Shown: piece by piece, positions 43,301 to 56,120 of the stretch
Numbering within the stretch: position 1 is the first letter of the stretch
How the letters are laid out: each line of letters opens with the position of its first letter
Origin: Sipunculus nudus
Taxonomy: Eukaryota; Annelida; Sipuncula; Golfingiida; Sipunculidae
DNA length: 64,000 nt
NCBI GenBank assembly: GCA_026874595.1
Contig: CM049318.1
Span: 27,990,956 to 28,054,955 of the forward strand
Reading direction: 5' to 3'
Program-made: the position numbers and the translations under genes
Notes under the pieces: generated by a model
The model's database searches: none
What the model saw: the letters and a program-made list of their open reading frames with translations, nothing else
Told to the model about the DNA's origin: nothing

Positions 43301-46300
43301 TTGTGACCAAAGAATCCGATGCATTACGTTTCAAAATTAAGAAAACTATAGTTTCACCGTACCAAATTTGGTGTAACGTATGCACAATTCATGCAATTTA
43401 GTATTATCGTTTTTACGAATGTCTTCACCTGATTTTCTCTTACCACAACGGGACAGTATGGGGATCACACAAAAGAATCAGCTTAACTGATAACAGTCAC
43501 ATAATCTGATAATCGTTTTGGGATGGCTACCCTGGATACAACTGCCAAATGGAGTTGCTTTGCAAAATCTACCAATTTAAAACAGCTCCTAATTCTAAAA
43601 CAAAACACAAATTGTCGATCTCATTCTGGTCAACCCTAATCAGTATACATGGTGAACGCCAAAAGCACAACCGCCCTCACACATTTGCAGTCTTGAATGG
43701 AGTTTATGCTTCATATATCAATTATAAAGAAGTTAAGTGTTCTCCTCTTACATTCTTCCAAAACGTTGTACATTTTTAAATATAATTACAGATACAATCA
43801 CGGAGCAGACGGAATTATATTGGTTTGTCTTATTTTATGACAGAATCCTGGCATTGTTCTTCATCACGTAAAGAGATTATGACACCGATCTCGCTGTGCC
43901 GTGTATCCATCAGTGGCCAGTACCTGAGAACAGATGGGTGTTTAGGGCTTACACCAAGAATATAATATTATCAAATCCACCAATGATAAAAACATATCAC
44001 TTCGCCGTTCTTCAGAGTTAAATTAATCCTTGATGACGATCTCTCATTCACCAACTTTGACCTCTACCAACTCTCAATTCAAATTCAGTCATGTCCCTTT
44101 AGTTCTTGCTTTTTTTTATTGACCTAATCAGCGACGGACGATGATAAAGAGGACCAAAGGCCTTATATTTAGTTATTTACCAGTAGGTATTTCAGGGAAA
44201 ATATGAAATTTTCACCAACCACTCGAGCACACTCTCTCACATTTCCATCCAAACTAAGGGTGGTGTATTCCTCTGTTCTCGTTATGCTCACGTCACCATA
44301 AAAAACAGACGGAGTGTAGACATCTTTGTAATATGATGATGTCGAGAGTGTTGGTAAAGCCTGCGAGGTAACAATTTTGAATGCTAATGGCAGCATTTGT
44401 GTAACACTAGGAATTTTACATAACATCCTTACCATTCACATAATATCCACAATCAATCATGCCTTCCACGATTAAAAAATCAGACTACTCATCTAATTTT
44501 TATGCTCCTGGTGTTATCTTTAAATTTTTGGAAACATATTTTTTCGGGATCTATCACCTAATATTTTACGGGGGTTTCCTAAGACTAAAACGTGATTGCT
44601 TGTGTCGATCATAAGCAGATATCAGGCTAATACTAGTATATTCAGGTCTATGAAATATTTTCATGAACATCTAAGCCAGTTAATTCATTCAAGTGTAAAA
44701 ATCGGAGTTTTGACGATCGGGCTTCAGAACTATCCAAACATGCTCATACCACCAGCTCGTCCTATCTCCTAAAAAGCAAGATCCGGTCAAGTTAATGAAC
44801 TTGTGATTGTATGGAGAAAATGCTTATGGCAGTTCTGTCTTTCTGCGTTTACTTTTTTAATTGGCATCATGCAAATGAATCTTTCCTGTTCTATTCTCTT
44901 ATTAATTTTAGAAAAAAAAAACTATGATTGCATCTTAATCCGAAGCAATGTCTTTAAAAAGTCATTTGGTTGTTATATTGAACAAGACCTGAAAATTAGT
45001 ATAGTGAAAATCAAGAGGCTGAGAATATTCTGTTGGCGATACTTAAGAGACTCTTAAGTATTCCTCGCATGCCTGCTTATTCCTGAGTGTACAGCAAATA
45101 TGACAGAGTGAAATCCATGCATGTAGGCCGTGCTGCCATTATAATGTATAAATTATGTAGTATAGTAGGAACATAATCTAGGATTCCGTTATCATTTTGT
45201 TCGCACCTTTGTCTCGATGATTTGACAACCAGAGCCATTTCAGAGGAACATTGATTTCTGTGAACGTCCGCAACGAGTCCATTGCCCAATGTTCAAACTG
45301 GCTGGCGACAGTATTAGTGGGAAAAGATACTTCATTTGATTTTCTAGCCTATCTGGTGCCAGAGTAATTTTCTTTTCTGTTTTTCAAGATTGCGATGGGA
45401 TGATCCCAATACTGTACAATAACAATTTTTAACGGATTTCTTTTCTATAATATAAAGAGGGATTTTTAAAATTGGGTTCCAGTGGATTCATCCTCGCTTT
45501 CTGCAGGTTCATAGAAGACAATTTTCTCTGTTTTCAAAATGACTTTGGTTGTCAAATCCAAACAAAATGGGCACGGATTCCTAATTTATATCCCTACTAT
45601 ATGGTTTATGCAGTTATGGAGTAGGAATAAGATATTATATTCATAGGTGTGACTATCAATTTCCGAGAGGTCACAGCTCATTAGAATAAATACTCATGCA
45701 TTATTTAGGGGAAAAGCGTGTTGATCTACATATCAAGACAAAGAAAATGTGTATTACACTCGGTTGATTCTTAAATTAATAATCAATAAATAAATCATAA
45801 ACAAAGAATGATATTATTTTTTACTATAATAATCATATAATATTATGATTATATGCATAAATATACTTAAATTTAAGAATGTCAGAAATCCGGACTCGAG
45901 TATTCAGTTTCATTACTCCGGTATTTCTTTAACGGCCGTGTTTCATTTACAAACTAGTGCGCCTCTCGGGGGCTCCCCGGTGGTATGACCTAACAATGGG
46001 GATTATTAGGCACCCAGGGCCCGCAGGTGCAGTAATTACTGGGCCTGGTTAACGCCAGGATTTAAAATGAGAGGCAGCATGTGAAACTGCCCTGCCACGT
46101 AGTCCGAAACAAGAATGGAAATCTGCAGATTTACATATACGTAGTTAAGTTAGTATAAAAAAAATGGAGGCGGTTACCTCCACCAAAAAAAATTTTTTTT
46201 TTTATATTCCCTTCAAGCAGTACAAGTAACCTGATGTGTCATATCATTTCAGCGGATGTAACCTACATATACAACACCGAGGCTGAGTACAAGTTCGGCA

Positions 46301-49300
46301 AGGTATGGCTGATCACCGACCAGCCCTCACTCCGTTTTAACCTGAAGGCCTGCAGTGACGCCTATATTGCTTTGTCGCCTGCTCCTACCACCGAGGTTCC
46401 GGCCTACGAGGTTATACTGGGCACCGACAGCAACAACTGTTATCACATAAAGAAGAACGGAACGGATGAAACCAAAAGCTGTCCCGGGCAATTTCTCAGC
46501 TGCGGCACAGACCGGCATTTTTGGATTCAGTTCATCAATAGTAAAATAAGCGTAAGTAATAAAGTTTAAAGGATAGTTTAATCAAATGCATCATGAAATC
46601 AAAGTAAAGAAATTAAACAATACAGCTTACTATGTGAACTTTGCAACCAAAATCAGCTGGTAACAAAAGGGTAAACATTAATCTCTGCTTCAAAAATCGA
46701 AAATCCTATTTAGCCCTCAGCCCATAGGCTGACGGGCTATTGTTGTCACCCATGCCGTCCGGACAGCGTCTTGGCATTACCTTTAACCTTCTGAACGGAA
46801 TATCTAAAAAAAAAATGAACATGGCTACTTTGTTTCTTTAAGGCAGGTGTATAATACAGAAGCGAATCCGGGGGGGGGGGGGTCTAGGGGGTGAGGCCCC
46901 CCTCTTTCATCCGAAGACACTTTTTAAAGAGTTTCAGACATTTTTTTTCGCCTGGACCCCCCTTTTCTGGACCTGGGGACCTTTTTTTAAGTTTTTCATT
47001 TGTCCCCCTTGGTTGGACCTCCCTTTTCCTAAATCCTGGATCCGCCCCTGTGATAAAAAAGTTTTTGTCAGATTCGCAGGCGGGTCACCTTGACCTGCTT
47101 ATCAACATCACAGAGCTATTTATTGAAAAAGCTTTATCTATGTCCCAGGTATCATTCAATGGTGAGTTGTTGCCTTGATTTTCTGTAATTGTTGCACCAG
47201 GTTGTTGGCACCACCTGGAAAATCTGAATTTTACAATTGCTCTTTTTTAATTTTAGCTTTTTAAACGGGATATCTCAAAAAGATTTAAACATAATTAACG
47301 ACTTGAACTAGGAGCATCTAGATATGCATTCATGTGAAGACATATGTTTCATATCTAATACTATCATTACACACTGTTATTTTGGTTGAGGGCTTTTGTC
47401 AGCTTCTTCTGATATAATGGTTATAATCTGGGTAGTTATATATTGGGCCCTGCATTGACTGATGCCCCGCCATATTATCTCCTGCTGTGCTCAGCAAACC
47501 ATTTACCACTTTTACTAAGCTATTTACTAAATACTATTATGTATACCTTTTATAATGACAGTCAAATTAGTATCTGATTTTAGGTTGGAAGAGGGGATCA
47601 GGTTGGAAAGTTGGTCCTTTTGTCTTGGAGAGATCCTTCTCCCCGTCCTGTCAATGCCATCTCATTCGCCACAACTAATGGACAAACAGGACGATGGACA
47701 TTCACCAAGAGCGCCGGTTTGTTCTTATAATATTAAATAATATGGTTTTATTTTCATATTATTTATGAAATGTTCCCTCTGTTCACTAAAACAAGAGAAT
47801 GACAATGTTTTACAGTAAATCAATACTTTGTCTGTTTACTCCACTCATCTTTGTTATATTTTAGAATTAATTCAATATGTTTGAAAACTATATAAAACTA
47901 TTTTCCGTTTTCATTTTGTAAATGCTGACTTTACGGAAGTTATATAAACATAATCTCCTTGTGTTTTACTGAGAGTCTGTTGTACAATATGAATTGTACA
48001 ATGCATTTTACTTCAAGTTCGGGCGGTCATGGCAACTACACCTCCATTGAAGGAATACAAAAGGATCTGGGTCATGTCAAAAGGAACTCAGTACATTTCC
48101 TTCCGTGTCCAAGCCTGTAAAGATGCCACGGTTGCCTTGGCAACGGAGGCAGAGTCGGAAGGCAGCATCAAATATGAAATCGTTTTTGGAAGCAACGATA
48201 ATCAGGAGTCGTTTATACGTAATGTGACCACGGTAGTGACGTCAACACAGACTCCAGATATTCTAAGCTGTGACGACTATCGTCCATTCTGGATCTCTTG
48301 GCAAGGTCAGTAAACGAGGTCACGTTTCAAATTTCCTTCAATATATACTTTCGGAAACGGGAAAGAAATTCATTCACAAAAACGTCCCCTACTCTACTGG
48401 GGGATGGTGTGATTACAAGCATTTCATGTTTGTATTGTACAATAGATGGCGATGTAAATTGAATTTATTACAGAAATTCTGTAATAACGTGGTGTGGTTC
48501 TTAGGTGTAAAAAACTGAAATATCACATATACAAAAATCATGCATACAAGTATATGTTTAACTACATATTAATTACTAATCATGAATGTGAGGAGCGGTC
48601 TATTGGTATCACTAGTGCGTGCCACTGTGCATAGTAACATATCTATGATAACTAAGAACCCTTTATGGATAATTTTAAACGGCAGGGTTTGCTGTTTATC
48701 GCCGGGAGTTGACATGGAACCAAGATTGTTCCAAACCGTAAGAGCGATGGATTGCAGATTTCAAATTGGGTCCCAAAATTTCAGACTGCTAGCTCTCGAT
48801 CACATCGATCAGGACGTCATATATCTTGTTTATGCACGCTCATATCTTCACTGTGATTAATGTAAAAATGTGTATTATCCCATACCTTCAGTTTTTTTTA
48901 ACGATTTTTTTTTGTTTTAACCCACGAAGTGTATCGTCAAATGAATAAGAATCATGGCAAATTATGATGAATAAATATTTGTTATTCTATGAAGGTTTCC
49001 TTTCGTTAAGGTTAGGTCTGATGTATAGAGAGTGATGACAATGGAGCAGCTAATTATGCTGTATCTCCACCCTAACATTTCTGACGCTTTTAACCTGTAG
49101 GACCTTCACCTCCTCTGGCCAAAGCATTAAAAATAAATGCTTTGGCCAACGTTACATATTACTGTATTTTAGATGGCAGGATCGAGGCTGGTCGTGGCCT
49201 TCGACTCTACGATGAGAGGATTCTTGTTTTTGAGGCATCAACGGATGAAAAGATCGGAGCACTGTCAATCACAACAGCAAGTGGTACGAGAGGATCATGG

Positions 49301-49340
49301 GAACTTAGGAGTGTATTGTGTAAGTAAGGGGAGACATGGG

Positions 49341-49393
<53 letters not shown>

Positions 49394-52300
49394 TTCCAAG
49401 TAAATCATTTGTTGGGAGGGAGAAAGAGAGAATGAGAGACAGAGAGACATAGGGAAAACAAAGTATTATTGTGACATAACAATGTCAACCATTATACATT
49501 TGGATGATTGCTAGCTTAAGTTGGTTCTGTCTGCTTGTCTGTCTTACGAATTAGAATTACCTACGTAAATTTGGCAAAATAAAAACTGTAATATTATTAT
49601 CTTATTTTAGAGACAATACTTAAGAAATATTAAAGAACATAAATTTCATCGGCATATGAATCTCAAGATGTCAAAGAGAAATACAGAATCTCTTCAAAAG
49701 TTCCCTTTTCATTTGATAAATTTCAGATAATTCTTGGGTTTTGAGTACGCCATTTTCTGATACATCGGACTACCGGAAGAGCTACCTGTACTTACTGGAC
49801 AAAACCAGCCTCACTTTCAAATTGAAAGCTTGTCACAGTGCCCTGGTAGAGTTCCGTAAAGACACATCAACAAACTCCAACAGCGTCGTTTACGAGTTCC
49901 AGATTGGCTCAGATATGGGGAGTTTCACAAAGTTGACGATAAAAAATGGCAGCTCGATTGTGCACACAAAGCAAGCTGACAGTCAGGGCGTGGTGGACTG
50001 CTGGGTGCATAAACAGTTCTGGATCAGTTGGGAGAACAAACGCATCCAGATCGGACGTGGCGCACTCTACCAGAATGTGGTAATCTCTTATGATGACGAC
50101 AAGTCACGTGGGGTGGCTGTAGCCTCGTTTGGGATGATGTATCGCGATCAGGTGGCAGAGTGGGAATTCCCTGAAGACTCTGGTACATCATCGTTATGCA
50201 TATTAAACGGTTTACAATACAGTGGTTACCGAGAAATACTTTTAAGTAACTGCTTTCATTTTACATATCCAGGGAAATATACAATTCGTTATTCACAGGA
50301 AGAATGGGTTCATTTTTTTTCTAAAACAGTTTACGAATAAAAAAAAGTTATTATTTGGGACTCATAGTGAATTTGATTCAACTCGTTTTATTTTCTGTTT
50401 TTGAAAATGCTTGAAAATTACAGTTTCCTTTATCAAATTAATGTCAGGAAAACTACTGAACCTCTACACGCTACAGAAGAAGGATTTCGGCCAGGCCGCT
50501 TTGAGTGTTCCCGACAGGACATGGCAAGTATTTAAACTACATGCATGCTCGGAGGCGACAGTTCTGCTCGGTCGGTTTATTGGAGTGACTGACACCCATT
50601 CATATGAGATCACCTTTGGAGCTTCCGGTAACAGTAAGTGCGTCATCAACCGAAAATCCAACGGCCTGTCGACAGAGGTCGCTTCAGCCGACACCGTTGC
50701 AGTTTTGGACTGCACTACGTCCAAGTATTACTGGGTTGAATGGACTAATGGCGACATCGCAGCAGGGACTGGTCCATTCGTCAGAGAGAATGGACTTGTC
50801 AGCTACCATGATCAGGCGCCTTACTCAGTGTCTATGTTGTCTATAAGTACGAGTGACCAGTCGAACGGGACCTGGGAATTCGGCGAGACAGAAGGTAAAA
50901 ACAGAGCCATGTTTCTGTTCAAGAGCTTCATATCACATGAAAGATATCTTATGTTAACATTAATGTTCCTCCGATCAGACATCTTTCCGTAAATGAAATG
51001 GAAAAAATACAAAATATAATGACAGTGTAAATAAGTATACCTGTATTCATATGCATGTATTAGTAACTTGCTAGGCAACGTGAGTGAAGAGTTTAGAGAA
51101 AAATATTGTTAACTTATAATGATGTTAGGCTGTTTCTTTTCATTGTTTAACACTGTCCTCATACTCCTGTCAAGTTGCTGTGCATAAGAAATCAACTGCT
51201 ATGTACAAACCACCACGACGCATGCGTACAGGAAGTTTTAAAAGCGGAAGCAGAAAAGTTCTCAATGAACGGATACCTCCCCATCGTAATTTAGTACAAA
51301 TTATAATACCAACAATACCATCAATAATACCAATAACGCGCAAAAATGCAGCATTCGATTTACAACTTTTCGTGGAGACATTTTGTCCTATCTACTTTTA
51401 GATCTGTAACAACTTTAATTATCATCAAATCAAATAGAATATAGGTCATTATAATCTGTCATTATATTTTAAATATATTGCGTCGGGCTAAACAGAGAGA
51501 CAGAGAGAGAAACACAGAGACAGGGAGACAGGGAGACAGGGAGAAGAATATAACATGTGCATGGCGGTAATAATTCAAATTAAGATTTAAATAACTCACT
51601 TAAAGGTAGGATTCAAATAAGAATTGTTCAGAAGACAGGAGAACTTGGTGAGAGTTTCGCAGCTCTGTTGTTTACTTTTACTTTTAGGTCACCTGATGAC
51701 CGTGATCACGCCAGGGGCGTTTTTATACGAATACGCCCAGTTCACCACGTACCGTAATGCGTTCACTTTTTCCGTCAAGTGCTGCGGGTCTGCGCAGGTG
51801 CGTTTGAACACAGACCAGGAACGGACCGGCATAGGCTACACCATAGCCCTCGGTGTCCACTACAACCAGTATTCCGTAATACATACCGTGAACGGAACAT
51901 CAGGTGAGAAGCATAGACTAGCTCCCATCTCCATTAATCCTATGAACATAAAGCTAAAGGCATATCAATTTCTTTTTAACTTTCTGACACAGCAAAATGT
52001 AACACGATGAGTGAGGGTCCAGTCTAAGTGTAACATTTTAAAAATGGCATCTGAACTATGAAAAACATAACTGCAACTCAAAAGTAATGCCCCAATACCT
52101 AAAAAAGCTGCAACTGTTTTATTTGCCAACAACCGACCTACCATGAACTATTAAAATTTTCACGAAGCAATCTTATGATTTCTGTTCAGCAGTGGCAGAG
52201 TACAATTTTTCTCAATTCTTTTGCAGTGGTATTATCGAATATTTATAATTGTGATTCATAATGGTAGACATTTATCCTTACCTCACATTTATTTATTTAT

Positions 52301-55300
52301 CAATTTTACCAGTATTTATCACATTTGGTATAAAATTGACAACAGGAAAAAAATTAGTTTTTATCTTCAGATTCATAGTATATCTGTTCCAGCAAAGTTT
52401 CATAAACTTACTTGTAATCTAATCAAGGCACCAGCGGACTTGTATCAACCCCTGGCGTCCTTAGCTGTGACGTGTCACGTGGTTTCTGGGTCACGTGGAG
52501 TGGTTCTACAATAAAAGTGGGGCGTGGTCAGGAGCTACAAAACGAGCTGGTCACGTGGACAGCCCCTGAATTAAAGACCGTCGTTTCTGTCTCAGTCGCA
52601 AGCAACAGCAGTCAACCAGCAGTGTGGTCAATAGACAAAAGAATAGGTCAGTATTGTCACAATAGCGGGTTTGTGTCTGTCTGTGACGACGCCAAGAACG
52701 ACGATGGCCGACGTCGCCGCGTTAGAGTATGACACAATAAGTTTATGTATAAGTGACTTTCCATATCAACCTCCGAAGAGCACTGCGCAGAATCGAACTC
52801 ACAAAAGTATGACTGCTGTTGAGGGCTTACAGGCTTTGGAATCTGCAGCCCACAATGCAGCGGGGCTTCCTCATTCACATATGATGTCCGCTGTTTCCTT
52901 AAAATGTAATCAATTTTGATTTTTTTTTAATTTGTTTGTCGACACAGGTAGTCCCGCCATCCTACAGTACCAAGCTGGAAGGTTCGTTTCGAGTAGAAAC
53001 GTCCCCTGGCGGGAGGGTGACTCCGACGTCCTAAGCTTTTACGAGCCTTCTGTTAATGGGTCATGTGTTGTGGGTCAGTTGTAAAATCGGGACGTGGTTT
53101 GGAGCCGTGTTTAGTGTTCAAGTCCTTTCCTGTTTAAAAAACATTTACAAGATCTACTTTGTTAATAGTCTTTACTAATATTAGCAAACGTGTAGGTAGA
53201 CGTATGATACACAGGGTTCGAAATTAGTTCTAGAATGCTGGACTTCACTGTCATTTCTCGTGGAAGTCAAGCACAATCTGCCCAAGTCAGTGCAAAAGGT
53301 TGAGTGCCATTGTCTTCGCTATAAAAAACGAGGGTGAACCTTAGATAACCTTTATTGTAAAATATTGTAGCTTTCCAAAACTACCGAAAGTTTAAAAAGC
53401 AGATGCATATTTCATTGCATTAATAATATTCGTCAGTTTATTAATTTGACCTCGTTTACGTTTGAATTAAAGGGCGTACATAGCATTTATTAAAGGTTGC
53501 AAAAACAAGATTATATAAGTTATGCTACGAATTACACAGGAGCTTTCTTTTGAGGTGCATTTTACAGTTTTAATCAGCATACGATCACAATTTCAGGTCG
53601 GATCGCCACATTCTGGACTTCCGGTAATGCGCAGTATGACAGGCTTTGGCTTCCGGCTGGAGATGACTATCACTTCCTGTTCCGGGTCATGGCATGTCAG
53701 AATGTCAGAATTGCCTTGACCCGGATGTACAGAGTCGTCGACCATGATGCATATGAGGTGGTGTTTGGTGCCAATCGCAACAGGAAACATGAGATACGAA
53801 AGGGTATAGGTAACATATTCTTTTTATATCGAAATATATATTTAGTAGTGATAGGATTCGGTTTAAAAATCATAATCGATGACTGAAAAATTAAAATAAC
53901 CGATGATCGATTATTAATTGATTATTTTATGTATTTTCTATATTACCTTGGAATCTGCTGTATAATAGTACCTGAAATACTGACCCCAGTAAATAGTCTG
54001 ACATGTACATCGGTATTCATTTACTATTAATCCACCCGCATCCAAGGCGACTTGCCGTCGGACGATTGTGGGTTGTGCAAGGTTCCGTTTTGATGCTGTT
54101 CGTTACTTTGTGTTCGTATATCTCTGACAGTAGTTGGTTCTTTGCATGTGTATACATGATCGTATTAATCGATTATGCAAAAATGCAATCGGATGGATCG
54201 ATTTTGAATGAATACGACTAATCATCGATATAATCGGTTAATCAGCAAACCACTAATATTTAGGTCACTTATATGAACAAGGTACGCAGTACTGAGGTCA
54301 CTGAGCATACAAAAATCATGAAAGTCAGCTTGGATTTGAGAGACACGCCATAACAAAGTTCTCTAACTAACATGATCATAAAAGAAAATTATAGCGCAAG
54401 TCAAGATTTTTAATTTAGATCGAAGGAGCTCAGTTATTTCTCTCCCAATACCTTAACATTTTAAGAGACCTATTTCGATATCTGACATCTGTTAGGTAAA
54501 GAGAATCTCTTGAAGCAAATGATAAACGTGACAAAAATGACGATTCCACCAATCACCTTAGGTTACTTGGTTTGTCAACAATGGTGTGGTTATTAAAAGC
54601 TTGTAGATAAGTAAGCTCATATATCCGTCACTGAGGCGTTATAAGAAGTTTTAGCAAAATGAAGTACACATATTGCTTTAATATAACGCAGATTAAGTAA
54701 GAAATCACATATTTTCTACATGAAATATACGGTTTGCTGTATATATATATGGTTCTATTTGGAAATAAATGGATGGCACGCCTCTTTGACCATTGACCTT
54801 GTTTGTTGAAAGAATATGAAATCGCAATGCTAAGGCCAAAGAAAAGAGATGGTTCTCATGCACCGCCCGCGTCAATTTTAATCTCCCACATCAAAATTTT
54901 TTATTTTTTTTTATCTTTCAAGAATATAAAATAATACAATTTTGATAAGATTTCCTTTGTTTTGTACTGCTTTTACCTGTTTAGCAAATAAATTCTGTTA
55001 TTACAATACTTTTCTCTGATCATATGGCATTTTTATCGAAATATTCAAAAAAAGGTAAAAAAATCGCCCGCCCACATTGATTTTTGAAAAAAGTGCCTGA
55101 GAACAATACTTTTTTGGCCTAAGTATTATGCATTTTATTGTTCGTGTCTCTCCATAAAAAAGAGGGGGGGGGGGGGCTGTCCCATCTACATCAACATGGC
55201 ACGTCTTTGAATCGTAGGTGTAACCTCACATTTTCATAAAGTTGATAAAGACTATTAGACGGACGAATGGGAATGATGTCAAACAGACACGAGACAGGTT

Positions 55301-56032
55301 TTGGGGGAGGTGTAATAATGCCACATTTGAAGTTTTGTTGGTTGACACTAGGTGGCGTTGTCGTTGGGTCATATACCAGACCGAACGTGTTGTCCTGTAG
55401 CGAGTCAGAACCATTATGGATACGCTGGAACAGCGGAGTGATCTCGATGGGAATGGGAAGTGAGGTGGGGTCATTCAGGATCGTGGAATTCACAGATCCC
55501 CATCCCCACCCGATCCACGCATTATCTATCACCACTGACTCCTCACAGGGAAGATGGGATCTTTCGGAAATAGAAGGCGAGTGGATATTTCTCTATCCAA
55601 TAGCACTCTAACTGCCTCTAACTGTTTGATTATTTTTTATTTTATCATTTCTTTTATTATGATGAAATGTACTTTATCGGTTCGTTCATACTTACATGTA
55701 CTATTTCCATACATCCATCAGGTATTATATTTTACCCTTTGTTGTTTGGTTTGTATGTCTGACAGAAACAAAAGGTCCGAAATAGCTGACATTTTGCCTA
55801 GGGTCAAGACAGCACCCAAGAAAAAAAACATTAAGTTTAATATGGATCGCCATCCTTTATCCTTATTCAAAGGCTAACTTACTACTGTCACTTATGCCTA
55901 TTTCTTTTATCCTTGTCCAACTCCAAGCCAGAAGTTAATGGAGTGGACGAATCGTGAAAAACCCATGATAGAATTTAATCAGAAGAGATTATGTACTAAT
56001 TATTTGTTTCAAATCACGCACATGTATATCAC

Positions 56033-56087
<55 letters not shown>

Positions 56088-56088
56088 C

Positions 56089-56120
<32 letters not shown>

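Larger units (their letters stand above)
40047..46252. other. Gene B intron 1, 6.2 kb
   Basis: No coding exon is recognised. It holds a 45-bp tandem duplication at its very start, a CT-rich tract, two diverged copies of a 145-bp repeat (41325-41765) and repeat family D (45979-46184). The reading frame at 40436-40705 has no recognised similarity. Confidence 0.6.

Noticed and set aside
43053-43385. 110-codon minus-strand reading frame
   Set aside because: No recognised domain, no splice support and AT-rich intron context.
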